Assembly: GCF_000828675.1 (NCBI RefSeq)
Contig: NZ_AP014510.1
Span: forward strand, 310,001-374,000
Direction of reading: 5' to 3'
DNA from: Thermotoga profunda AZM34c06
GTDB lineage: Bacteria > Thermotogota > Thermotogae > Thermotogales > DSM-5069
Length of the DNA stretch: 64,000 nt
Both the position numbers and the translations under genes were made by a program. Positions within the stretch are counted from its first letter, which is position 1. The number at the start of each line of letters is the position of its first letter. Of the stretch, positions 21,735 to 29,851 are shown in pieces. The notes below the pieces were generated by a model. That model searched no databases. It had not been told where the DNA came from and saw nothing but the letters and a program-made list of their open reading frames with translations.

Positions 21735-21752
21735 ATTCTATCACGATAGAAT
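21735..21752. promoter_or_regulatory. Palindrome in the rex promoter region
   Basis: ATTCTATC and GATAGAAT are perfect inverted arms around AC. On the minus strand it fills the spacer between TTTTTG and TATATT, possible -35 and -10 elements 17 bp apart. It does not match the usual Rex operator, so the binding protein is unknown. A separate Rex-like half-site (TTCACAA on the plus strand) is at 21725-21731. Confidence 0.55.
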
Positions 21753-21811
21753 CAAAAAAATATTTTGATCTTAGAAAGTGGCGTTGAGATATCTTCAATT
21801 GGCCTCAAATT

Positions 21812-22756
21812 TTATTTATCATGAATCTTCAAGATTACTTTCAGAGAATTGTTTCTTGCCACATCGAATGCCTTTTGATAATCTGAGAGATCAAAAACGG
21901 CTTGAATTAAATCACGAACTTCAAGTCCTTCTTTCAGAGCAGAGATTGCCATTGGGAATGGACCACACCTTGAACCAATCATTTTGATCTCGTTAACGGC
22001 TACCAGACTCAAGTTCAGGTCAATTCGATCTGCTATTGTTGTCTTTAAAACAATAGTACCTTCGGGTTTTACAAGAGAAAGTGCTTGTTCTATACCCGAT
22101 TTTCTTCCCGTTGCATCGATGACAACGTCAAAATATCTATCATATCTTCGAAAGTTCTGTGAAGATTCAGTAGATGTCCAGGTACGGGCTAATGATAATT
22201 TTTCTTCGTGTTTTCCAAAGAGTAAGTGATCGATCTTTGAAAAACTCAAGGCTTTGGAGATGAGTAAACCGAGTTTTCCATCGCCAAGTATCGCCACTTT
22301 TTGTGGATTTGATATACTGATCTGCTCAAGTATTCTAAAAGCAGCAGCGAGTGGTTCTATAAATACAGCTCTTTCATTTTCTATTTCTTCTGGTACTACA
22401 TGAAGGTTTTTCACTGGCAAAAGCGTATATTCAGCGAACACGCCATCGTAATTTTTTATTCCGAGTACTTTCATGTTCCGGCAGTGTCTGTGAAGACCTT
22501 GAATACACAAATCACACTGCTCACATGGAATGTTTATTTCTCCGACAACCCTTTTACCAACAAGTTCCTGTGGACCTTGTTCAACGATTCCAACGAACTC
22601 ATGACCAAGGATACCTTTGAAATTCATGTATCCTTTCAATATCTCAAAATCGGTGTTACATATACCAGCAAGGAGAATTTTTATGAGTGCATGATCTGTC
22701 TTTATGATTGGTTTGTTAACATCTGAAAGTTTGAGATCTTGTCCATCATAGATCAA
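21812..22756 (-). CDS. Zinc-type alcohol dehydrogenase (medium-chain dehydrogenase family)
   Basis: NAD(P)-dependent polyol or alcohol dehydrogenase, 314 residues. The catalytic-zinc region has GICNTDFEI and LGHEFVG, and the structural-zinc cysteines are in CEQCDLCIQGLHRHC. The nucleotide-binding fold contains AILGDGKLGLL, where the last Gly positions follow the GxGxxG pattern loosely. Substrate unknown. The frame begins at TTG 22756, but the three codons before it (ATA AAA GCC) would restore the usual KALIYDG start. The gene overlaps or abuts the PfkB kinase upstream, implying an operon. Confidence 0.85.
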   Translation of the reverse strand: MIYDGQDLKLSDVNKPIIKTDHALIKILLAGICNTDFEILKGYMNFKGILGHEFVGIVEQGPQELVGKRVVGEINIPCEQCDLCIQGLHRHCRNMKVLGIKNYDGVFAEYTLLPVKNLHVVPEEIENERAVFIEPLAAAFRILEQISISNPQKVAILGDGKLGLLISKALSFSKIDHLLFGKHEEKLSLARTWTSTESSQNFRRYDRYFDVVIDATGRKSGIEQALSLVKPEGTIVLKTTIADRIDLNLSLVAVNEIKMIGSRCGPFPMAISALKEGLEVRDLIQAVFDLSDYQKAFDVARNNSLKVILKIHDK

Positions 22757-22761
22757 GGCTT

Positions 22762-23541
22762 TTATTTTTCATCACTAAGACTTTTCATCTTACTGAAGGC
22801 TCCTTTGATCGATTTGGCAGCATACTGAGCTTTCTTTACAGCTTCTTTTAAGGCATGGACTTTATCTGCTTTAGAAAGTAAATTAAAGATCAATACTACG
22901 TCAAAGACATCTCCAGTACCTATTTTATAAGGATGATCTATACCATCTCCATCTATCATGAGATCTCCCCACTTAGCACCTTTTGGTCCAAGTTTAATCA
23001 CGTCGCAATCGATTTTTTCAGATTCCTTGGCGTTACCAATCACGAGTAGGTTATCAGACAACTTTTTTACGTCTTTTCTCAAATTCGCGAGTGGTCCAAT
23101 GTCCAGGAAAATTCTTTTTTCTTTTGAGAGTTCGATAACTTTATAAACACTCTCGGGTGGCACTTCGGTGTTGATCACAAAACAATCGAAAGATTTTATG
23201 TGCTCTTGATCTACTTGAACTGGTAGTCTATTCACACCCCTATTCACTGCTATGGGTTTTTCATTCAGAGCGATGTGGTATCCTGTTGTTCCTTGTATTC
23301 TTCTGATATACTGTGTGTTAAAATTCAATCGCGTGAGTTCTGCCATGATCAGATCTGCCTTGTAATCGTTACCTATGTTGGAAAAAAGTGCAACATCAAA
23401 ACCCATCATTTTGAGACCAAAGGCGATGTTTAGACCAGAACCACCGCACATCTCCAATATTTCTGCACTGTGTGGTTGGTCACCATAAATATAAACATCC
23501 CAAAAAATTCCGCCGACTACAGCTATTTTTATGAAGATCAC
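22762..23541 (-). CDS. PfkB-family carbohydrate kinase
   Basis: Ribokinase-type sugar or nucleoside kinase, about 257-260 residues. Family features are IAVVGGIFWDV at the N-terminus, CGGSGLNIAFGLKMMGF (substrate-binding GG), and the C-terminal KIGTGDVFDVVLIF, where the usual GAGD anion hole reads GTGD with the catalytic Asp kept. Substrate unknown. GTG 23541 is the nearest conventional start but lies inside the ribosome-binding sequence GGTGATC and only a few bases from the likely transcription start; ATA at 23532, giving KIAVVGG, fits better. Confidence 0.83.
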   Translation of the reverse strand: MIFIKIAVVGGIFWDVYIYGDQPHSAEILEMCGGSGLNIAFGLKMMGFDVALFSNIGNDYKADLIMAELTRLNFNTQYIRRIQGTTGYHIALNEKPIAVNRGVNRLPVQVDQEHIKSFDCFVINTEVPPESVYKVIELSKEKRIFLDIGPLANLRKDVKKLSDNLLVIGNAKESEKIDCDVIKLGPKGAKWGDLMIDGDGIDHPYKIGTGDVFDVVLIFNLLSKADKVHALKEAVKKAQYAAKSIKGAFSKMKSLSDEK

Positions 23542-23552
23542 CCATAGAAAAG

Positions 23553-23559
23553 TATAATA
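23553..23559. promoter_or_regulatory. Shared -10 element of two divergent genes
   Basis: TATAATA reads as TATAAT on the plus strand (23553-23558) and TATTAT on the minus strand (23559-23554). It sits about 20 bases from both the MoaD-like gene and the PfkB kinase gene, so both could be fired from one symmetric element. Clear -35 boxes are lacking on both sides. Confidence 0.5.
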
Positions 23560-23575
23560 GAAGTGAGGTGAAAAA

Positions 23576-23869
23576 GTGAAGGTCAGATTTGGAAATATCG
23601 TAGATGCGATGGTAGGTATCAAAGAAATAGAGGTGAAAGAGAGTAATTTGAAAAAGATTTTTGAATCTATTTCTCAAGCATTGAAAAAGCGCGTAGAGAT
23701 CATTATCGATGAAAAAGAAGAGAGTGTTTATTTATTGACTGAAAAGGATGGTAAACTCATCAGAAATTGGGTTGTCGTTTTGTGCGATGGTGTGAATATA
23801 CTTGATTGTGATACCAACCATCTTAGGAGTACAGAAATGACCATCTTTGTCCCTGTCAGTGGTGGATAA
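23576..23869 (+). CDS. MoaD/ThiS-like sulfur-carrier protein
   Basis: 97-residue ubiquitin-like beta-grasp candidate whose C-terminus ends exactly in the diglycine VPVSGG, needed for adenylation and thiocarboxylation. The next gene encodes an E1-like adenylating enzyme, which supports the pairing. It may serve molybdopterin or tungstopterin synthesis, or another sulfur-transfer pathway; sequence alone does not decide. The GTG at 23576 follows GTGAGGTG. Translation of the next gene begins 1 nt after its stop. Confidence 0.8.
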   Translation: MKVRFGNIVDAMVGIKEIEVKESNLKKIFESISQALKKRVEIIIDEKEESVYLLTEKDGKLIRNWVVVLCDGVNILDCDTNHLRSTEMTIFVPVSGG

Positions 23870-23870
23870 A

Positions 23871-24527
23871 ATGTTTGAAAGACATTGTCGACTACTTGAA
23901 GGATGCATGGATAGGATCACTTCAGCAAAAGTATTCGTTGCCGGTGCTGGTGGTCTTGGGTGTACGGTTTTGTCGTTGCTCGTTAGACTTGGTTTTGAGA
24001 ATATATACTTAGTTGACCATGGTATCGTTGATGAACCAGATTTAAACAGGCAGATTTTGTACGATCGGGAAAGTCTGGGAAGATCAAAAACCACTGTGGC
24101 AAAAGAAAGGCTAAAAAAGGTAAATCCATCGTGTAATGTAGTTACATTCGAAGAAACTATAGATGATAATTTTTGTCTTCCAAAGGTTGATGTTGTGGTT
24201 GATTGCCTTGATAATTTCAGATCCAAATTGATACTGGATAAACTCTGTCAAGAAAATTCAGTACCGCTTGTACACGCAGGAGTGCAGGGTTTTGTTGGTC
24301 AAATCACAACTATCTTATATGGTGAAACACCCACACTCAATCAATTGTTCAGAGGGATTCAAGATCAAAAAGATTCGCAGATTTTTCCACCTTTAGTAGT
24401 TTTGGTGGCATCAATGCAGGTAGCCGAAGTGGTTAAATTAATTTGCAAGAAGAAAGAGATATTAGCTGGTAAAATTCTGATGGTTGACCTTCTAAGCAAC
24501 CACTTTGAGACTGTGAAGATAATTTAA
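23871..24527 (+). CDS. E1-like adenylating enzyme (ThiF/MoeB family)
   Basis: Probably adenylates the C-terminal glycine of the MoaD-like protein encoded immediately upstream. 218 residues. The nucleotide-binding VAGAGGLGCTVLSLLVRLG is near residue 25, followed by LVDHGIVDEPDLNRQIL and DRESLGRSK. DVVVDCLDN is present. The two CxxC zinc pairs usual in MoeB/ThiF are absent, so it belongs to a zinc-free subgroup. The ATG at 23871 follows GTGG; an in-frame TTG at 23847 lies inside the previous gene. Confidence 0.88.
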   Translation: MFERHCRLLEGCMDRITSAKVFVAGAGGLGCTVLSLLVRLGFENIYLVDHGIVDEPDLNRQILYDRESLGRSKTTVAKERLKKVNPSCNVVTFEETIDDNFCLPKVDVVVDCLDNFRSKLILDKLCQENSVPLVHAGVQGFVGQITTILYGETPTLNQLFRGIQDQKDSQIFPPLVVLVASMQVAEVVKLICKKKEILAGKILMVDLLSNHFETVKII

Positions 24528-24539
24528 TTTGGTGGTGAT

Positions 24540-25286
24540 ATGGTGAAGAGAGTCTTGGTGACAATTTATTTTCTTGTGGCTGCTGTTTTATACATTTTGA
24601 TTTATGGAACTGTTGTCTTGTTCATTGGGTTGATCATTCGTATTTTTGCAGATAAAAATAAGGCGAGAAAATTCATTGACGGTCAGATCAAGATCTTTGG
24701 TAAGAATGCTTTTAGATTCATGTTCTCACCTGTGATTGTAATGGGGCAGGAAAATGTTTGCGAAAGATGTCTTGTAGTCGCAAATCACCAGAGTTTGATG
24801 GATATACCTTTGATACTCGGTTATGTTGGTCCCATGCCTATGGTTGCCAAGAAGGAGCTCTCGAGAGTACCTGGTGTGAATTGGTTTGTCAAATACATGG
24901 GAGGCTTCTTTCTTGATAGAGATAACCCAGCCGAGGGAGCTCAAGTAATTAAAAAGATCATAAAGACACTTTCATCTGGGAATTCTCTGTTGATCTTTCC
25001 AGAAGGTACTCGATCTGTTGATGGTACGGTTGGTAGGTTCAAGACGGCTATTTTCAAGATAGCAAAGAAACTCAACGTCAAAGTGTTACCCATTTCAATT
25101 TGGGGTACAATATCTTTAGTACCAAAACGCAGTCTTTTTTTGAACCCTGGTCCAGTTTCCATGATAATTCACCCACCAATTAGTCCAAATGACTTTCCCA
25201 GTGAAGAAATGCTTGCTCAGAAAGTGGAAGAGACTGTGAGACTTGGGGTTGAGAGACTTAAAGCCACTGGAGGTGATTCGAAATGA
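24540..25286 (+). CDS. plsC: 1-acyl-sn-glycerol-3-phosphate acyltransferase
   Basis: Second acylation of glycerol-3-phosphate in membrane lipid synthesis. 248 residues with an N-terminal hydrophobic segment (residues ~8-35), the catalytic NHQSLMDIP (NHx4D), and the FPEGTRS substrate motif. It overlaps the downstream bifunctional-nuclease-family gene by 4 nt (ATGA). Part of a run from the MoaD-like gene to the TPR gene. Confidence 0.94.
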   Translation: MVKRVLVTIYFLVAAVLYILIYGTVVLFIGLIIRIFADKNKARKFIDGQIKIFGKNAFRFMFSPVIVMGQENVCERCLVVANHQSLMDIPLILGYVGPMPMVAKKELSRVPGVNWFVKYMGGFFLDRDNPAEGAQVIKKIIKTLSSGNSLLIFPEGTRSVDGTVGRFKTAIFKIAKKLNVKVLPISIWGTISLVPKRSLFLNPGPVSMIIHPPISPNDFPSEEMLAQKVEETVRLGVERLKATGGDSK

Positions 25287-25834
25287 GAAGGGCTTGGATT
25301 AAAGCATTGGTTTTAGACAAGGTACACAATTCTCCGGTTGTGATATTGGGAATCGAAGGAACTAACAAGGTGGTGCCGATTTGGATAGGAGCATGTGAAG
25401 CGAACGCTCTTGCAATAAGCCTTGAGGGTCTTGGCTTTCCAAGACCTCTGACACACGATTTAATCGTGAATATTCTTGAGGCACTCGATGCACGTCTTGA
25501 GAAGGCAATCATTCACTCAGTAAAAGACAACGTTTACTATGCGACACTTGTGATACGTGATTTGACGTATGTAGAAGGAGAAGAAGACGAGGGTTCAGAT
25601 GAACACGCCTTGATCGAAATGGACGCAAGACCATCTGATTCCATAGTCCTTGCCGTGAAAAAGGGCATACCACTTTATGTGAGTAATGAAATAGTAGAAG
25701 AACACGCAATTGATTTACAGATACCTGAAGATACATCAGATGAGGAATTCAAAAAATTCGTTGAAAATCTGGATATAGATAAATTTAGACAGATGCTCAG
25801 AGACGAGCCACAGGATCAAGAAGATGAAGAATGA
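25283..25834 (+). CDS. Bifunctional nuclease family protein (DUF151)
   Basis: 183-residue protein of the BFN/DUF151 family (TM0160 type). Family segments include VVILGIEGTNKVVPIWIG, EALDARLEKAIIHSV and MDARPSDSIVLAVKKGIPLYV. Plant homologues were reported to have RNase and DNase activity; the bacterial role is unclear. The C-terminus is strongly acidic (DEPQDQEDEE). Overlaps plsC by 4 nt and the prenyl synthase gene by 11 nt. Confidence 0.9.
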   Translation: MRRAWIKALVLDKVHNSPVVILGIEGTNKVVPIWIGACEANALAISLEGLGFPRPLTHDLIVNILEALDARLEKAIIHSVKDNVYYATLVIRDLTYVEGEEDEGSDEHALIEMDARPSDSIVLAVKKGIPLYVSNEIVEEHAIDLQIPEDTSDEEFKKFVENLDIDKFRQMLRDEPQDQEDEE

Positions 25835-26654
25835 GGATTTTCTTGAAGTATTCAACAAAAAACTGCAAAATTTGATCCCAAAATCCAGCAAAGTCGAAGA
25901 GGCTATGAACTATAGCCTTCTGTCTGGTGGTAAACGAATCAGACCAATTCTGATAAAAACCATCTGTGAAGACATGATGGTAGATATCGATTTAGTGTGG
26001 CACCCTGCACTTGCAATCGAACTTTTTCACACCGGCTCTTTAATTCATGATGATCTTCCACAGATAGATGATTCACCTCTCAGGCGAGGCAGACCGTCCT
26101 GTCATGTGGTTTATGGAAATGATTTTGCGATACTTGCAGGAGATGGGTTGATGTTGAAGTCTTTTTGTGTACTCAGCCAGTCTCCTGCCAATGAAAATGT
26201 AAAGGCCGTTCTATTTAGAGAATTTTCAAGATCGACTTATGATGTTTTGATTGGTGAGGCACTTGATGTCGAATACACTGGTAAACGCCAGGAGCTCGAT
26301 AAAGTTATTAAAATGTATGCAAAGAAAACCGGTGGCCTTTTCTCGTTTTGTGTTGCATCAGGCGCTATGCTTTCAGAGAAATTTCATTTAATAGACAAAC
26401 TTTCTAAATTGGGCTCGTTGCTTGGTGTGTGGTTTCAAGTAGTTGACGATTTGAAGGATGCTTTGTCTGATGAAACAGCAGTTGGTAAGACAGTTGGGAG
26501 AGATAAAATACTCGGAAAACCAACAGTTGTGAGTATCGTTGGGATTCAGAAGGCAGAGAATTTTGCCGATAAGTTATTGAAAGGAGTTGTGAAAAGATTC
26601 AGTGAACTTGGAATGAACGGGACGGTTGATTTTCTGAAATCTCTTGCCAAATGA
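25824..26654 (+). CDS. Polyprenyl (farnesyl/geranylgeranyl) diphosphate synthase
   Basis: Head-to-tail condensation of isopentenyl diphosphate with allylic diphosphates. 276 residues. GGKRIRPIL, the first aspartate-rich motif HDDLPQIDD, and the second one QVVDDLKD are all intact. Product length cannot be fixed safely; the extra two residues in the first motif (DDxxxxD) resemble the short-chain FPP/GGPP type of bacteria. Starts inside the BFN-family gene. Confidence 0.92.
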   Translation: MKNEDFLEVFNKKLQNLIPKSSKVEEAMNYSLLSGGKRIRPILIKTICEDMMVDIDLVWHPALAIELFHTGSLIHDDLPQIDDSPLRRGRPSCHVVYGNDFAILAGDGLMLKSFCVLSQSPANENVKAVLFREFSRSTYDVLIGEALDVEYTGKRQELDKVIKMYAKKTGGLFSFCVASGAMLSEKFHLIDKLSKLGSLLGVWFQVVDDLKDALSDETAVGKTVGRDKILGKPTVVSIVGIQKAENFADKLLKGVVKRFSELGMNGTVDFLKSLAK

Positions 26655-26667
26655 GAGAGTGAGATTT

Positions 26668-28998
26668 GTGGAAAAGGTTATTGAGTTACTTGGGTCTATA
26701 CTGAAAAAGAAATTACTTTTGCTCATCGTTATTGGTTCTATCATAGTAGTTTTGATTGTCCTTTTAGGATTGAATATCTTTAGAAAAACTTTTACAACCA
26801 AACCCGAGAAAGGTGCGAGTGTCATGACCGAGGCTTTAACGATCTCGGTGTCTGAAGGTGCATATAGTAGACCCAAATCCTTTGAGATAAGAAAGATATC
26901 TTCTTCAAACCTTCCTTTGCAACTTGCTTCGATATTTGTCTCTGACGTGTATGAAGTCACTCCTGTTGATAAAATCGAGGAATTTGCAATGAAACCAATT
27001 TTGATTCGTTACCGTTTACCGGCGAATCTATATCTTGGCGAGGATTATGCAAATGTGAGATTAGCCTATATTCCAAATACTTCAGAGCCTATCTACAGAA
27101 CCTTTGGTGGTGCTTACATAGATATGGATGAAGTGGGACCGTATATTGAAACCGAGGCCTTTCACACATCAACGATTGGATTAATTGCGAATGTACCACA
27201 AAAACAGAAACTTGGTTTGCAACTGATCAAGGAAAACTCAAAGAGTGCGGAGCCTGTTTTGTTACTCATACCAGATATAGACAGAAATTTTTTGGGTTTC
27301 ATTCCGAGTACTCTTAAGCAAGATATAAATATCTGGAGTGAGCTCTTTCCAAGTAGAACGATCATGTATTATGAATATCCAATAGTCGATACAAAGTCAA
27401 AGTCTTACATGAACGGCTTCAGACAGTTTTCTAAGAATTCCGACATAAATAGCTTCTTGCTTTATGAGGCAGAAAAATTGTCGGCAGAGCTTCTCAGGTT
27501 AAAATCTCTTGACTTTGATATCCTTGCCCATGGAATGGGTGGTTTGATAGCTCGTTTGGCATTGGAAAGACATCCAGAGATAAAGAACATCAGGACCGTT
27601 GTTTTGGTGAGCACCCCGAACAAAGGTACAAATATAGTGAACCCAATTTACTTTGGAACCTTACTTTTTGGCAAACCTTCAGAGCTGATCGCAAACAATT
27701 TTGGCACGGACAAATCCACTGTAGATTCCATGAAATCACATTTGTTATCTTATCTTGAGTCAGTTGGTCCGCTGTATAGAGAGATATCTGCATCCTCTAA
27801 ATTGCTGAGTTTGATAGGTTCTCCACGCAAAGATATTAAATATCTCTGTGTGGTTGGAAATAAACCTCCGATGTCCATAGACTTGAAAGGTACACCACTT
27901 GAGAGTTTCTATCCGGAGTTGGTAACTGGTTCTGGAGATGGTGTTGTTACAAAACAGAGTGCAACGATAGATGGAGTTGAGCTTTTTGAGTCAGATGGGT
28001 CATTTTTCGATTGTTACCTTTCACCAAAGTTTCACGAGAAGCTAAAGAAGATTCTGGATTATCAACTCCCAAAGGTTCCCGAGTACAAAGTGGAAACTTA
28101 TTCTGAAAGAGTGCCAGGTGTAAAAGAAACAGAAACTGTTCCAAAACCTATACAGACCTTACAGGTCAAAACACCGAGTTCTTTCAAAATTGCTCAATTG
28201 ATGAAAAAAATAAAGACACTTGACCAGCAAGCGATCGATATTTTTCAAGTTGGTTCAAAGATTCTAATTCAACGTAGTAGTGGTTTATATGACTTGAATG
28301 GGAAAGTTTTATACCAAGGAGATCTTCAATTTGCACATGTTGTTTCAGGTAAACTCGGATTTTACAGCAACAAAAATGCGATAATATATGATGGCAGTGG
28401 TATATCTCAGACTTCTGGTGTGAATCTTTTGGAGAATTGCGTGGATTTCTTGGTCAGTGATATAGGGATATTTTCAGTAGTGAAGAGCAAAGGACTATCT
28501 CTTTATAAGTGGGAAAGAGAATGGAAAAAAGTAACTGACCTATCTGGAGAATATGCGAGATTTATCGATGGAAACAGTCCGCTTTTGTTGACAAATGAAG
28601 CTGTGTACAGTTTGTCGAGTAATTCGAGTGTTTTGAAAAAACTCGTGAGCTCTTCTGACATAAACATAAAAGGAAAGTCGGTCGATTTCACAACTTGTAT
28701 TGAGAAAGATGATCTGCTGATTTTGGGTTTGAGAAGTTATTCGATAATTTTGTTCAACCTCTCAACAAAGTCACGTGTTATCGTGGCTGAAGGATGGATA
28801 GATCCAATTTATATTGGGCAAGGTGAGAGATATTTATTAATTAGTGGAAGTTCTTCTGTTCTTTTCTTTGATCTGAAGAATATGGCGCTTAGAGAAGAAA
28901 TACACAAATTTGATGGGAAGATCAAGAAGATTGTACCAGTTGGAAAGGAGGTCTACGCACTTGTAGACAGGAGGATAGAGATCTATGAGTTACCTTAA
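26668..28998 (+). CDS. Membrane-anchored alpha/beta-hydrolase-like protein lacking the nucleophile Ser, with C-terminal repeat region
   Basis: About 776 residues. A transmembrane anchor lies at residues ~12-38. A lipase-like fold follows, with ILAHGMGGLIARLALE at about residue 288 in the position of the nucleophile elbow GHSMGG: Ser is replaced by Gly (codon GGA). The later GSGDGVVT (acid) and FHEKL (His) elements remain. The last ~250 residues are beta-rich and look like a propeller, unassigned. Function unknown; binding rather than catalysis is suspected. The start is uncertain between GTG 26659 and GTG 26668. It follows the prenyl synthase gene and overlaps the TPR gene by 14 nt. Confidence 0.72.
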   Translation: MEKVIELLGSILKKKLLLLIVIGSIIVVLIVLLGLNIFRKTFTTKPEKGASVMTEALTISVSEGAYSRPKSFEIRKISSSNLPLQLASIFVSDVYEVTPVDKIEEFAMKPILIRYRLPANLYLGEDYANVRLAYIPNTSEPIYRTFGGAYIDMDEVGPYIETEAFHTSTIGLIANVPQKQKLGLQLIKENSKSAEPVLLLIPDIDRNFLGFIPSTLKQDINIWSELFPSRTIMYYEYPIVDTKSKSYMNGFRQFSKNSDINSFLLYEAEKLSAELLRLKSLDFDILAHGMGGLIARLALERHPEIKNIRTVVLVSTPNKGTNIVNPIYFGTLLFGKPSELIANNFGTDKSTVDSMKSHLLSYLESVGPLYREISASSKLLSLIGSPRKDIKYLCVVGNKPPMSIDLKGTPLESFYPELVTGSGDGVVTKQSATIDGVELFESDGSFFDCYLSPKFHEKLKKILDYQLPKVPEYKVETYSERVPGVKETETVPKPIQTLQVKTPSSFKIAQLMKKIKTLDQQAIDIFQVGSKILIQRSSGLYDLNGKVLYQGDLQFAHVVSGKLGFYSNKNAIIYDGSGISQTSGVNLLENCVDFLVSDIGIFSVVKSKGLSLYKWEREWKKVTDLSGEYARFIDGNSPLLLTNEAVYSLSSNSSVLKKLVSSSDINIKGKSVDFTTCIEKDDLLILGLRSYSIILFNLSTKSRVIVAEGWIDPIYIGQGERYLLISGSSSVLFFDLKNMALREEIHKFDGKIKKIVPVGKEVYALVDRRIEIYELP

Positions 28999-29851
28999 AA
29001 ATGTGAAACCTCTTGTTGTTTGGTTGGTTATATCTGTCGCATTGGTTTTCGCATCAAATGAGTATTACACATCGGCACTGAATGCTTATATTTCTGGAAA
29101 TTACGAACAGGCTCTACAATGGTTTGAAAAGGCTGTGCAGATAGAGCCTTCATTGGAATCTTATGATAGTTTACTCAAATTGAAAATGGGTATCTGTGCC
29201 TTTGCCATAGGAGATCTGCAAAAGGCAAAGACATATTTAGAACAGTATCAGAACACCAATCCAATCTCTAAACAGATCTTGGCTTTGATCAAACAGGGTA
29301 CTCAACCAACCGAAGAATGGATGACATGGATAAGAGCAAGAATTCCACAAACCACTCCAACTCCTACAGAATTGCCTCAGAAGAAGGGTGTTTCTTTACT
29401 TCTCATCATAGGTGTATTTGTTGTTAGTTTCTCTGTGAGTTTTCTTGCAATGTATTTGTTGAAAAAACGGAAAGAAAAGAAAGTGCGGGTGGAAGTATCA
29501 AAAGAATCTACCGAGCAAAAAATCGATGTTGAAACTCAAGTTGAAAGTAGTATAAGTGAGGTTGAAAAACTCGTTCAGGAGATATCTACTTCAACACAAA
29601 CACCTGTTGTCGAGTCTGATGAGAAGTTCAAAGAAATAGAGGCACAGCTTGATTCAATAGTTCAGGAGATTTTGTCGAAGGAAAAACCCAAAGAAGAAAC
29701 TCGATTGAGCAGTCAAGATGATCCTTTTGAGATTCTAAAGAAACTTGAAGAAAAGACCGCTTATGATGAAGAAGACGCAAAGGTTTTATCAGATTTGATG
29801 AACAAGATCATCAATACCCAGGGAAAATCACAAGGCGAGACGGAACACTGA
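28985..29851 (+). CDS. TPR-containing membrane protein
   Basis: 288 residues: an N-terminal hydrophobic signal or anchor (~10-24), then tetratricopeptide-like repeats (YYTSALNAYISGNYEQALQWF, then a second motif around LQKAKTYLEQY). A second transmembrane helix lies at ~140-160, and a long charged, probably coiled, cytoplasmic tail follows. Function unknown; TPR proteins scaffold complexes, here perhaps with the upstream membrane hydrolase-like protein. Its 3' end overlaps convergent mreC by 41 nt. Confidence 0.78.
   Translation: MSYLKNVKPLVVWLVISVALVFASNEYYTSALNAYISGNYEQALQWFEKAVQIEPSLESYDSLLKLKMGICAFAIGDLQKAKTYLEQYQNTNPISKQILALIKQGTQPTEEWMTWIRARIPQTTPTPTELPQKKGVSLLLIIGVFVVSFSVSFLAMYLLKKRKEKKVRVEVSKESTEQKIDVETQVESSISEVEKLVQEISTSTQTPVVESDEKFKEIEAQLDSIVQEILSKEKPKEETRLSSQDDPFEILKKLEEKTAYDEEDAKVLSDLMNKIINTQGKSQGETEH

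Noticed and set aside
23518-23552. Kinase protein beginning further upstream with a hydrophobic leader
   Set aside because: The upstream residues (TIASTIF..) run through the divergent promoter; the conserved kinase start is at KIAVVGG.
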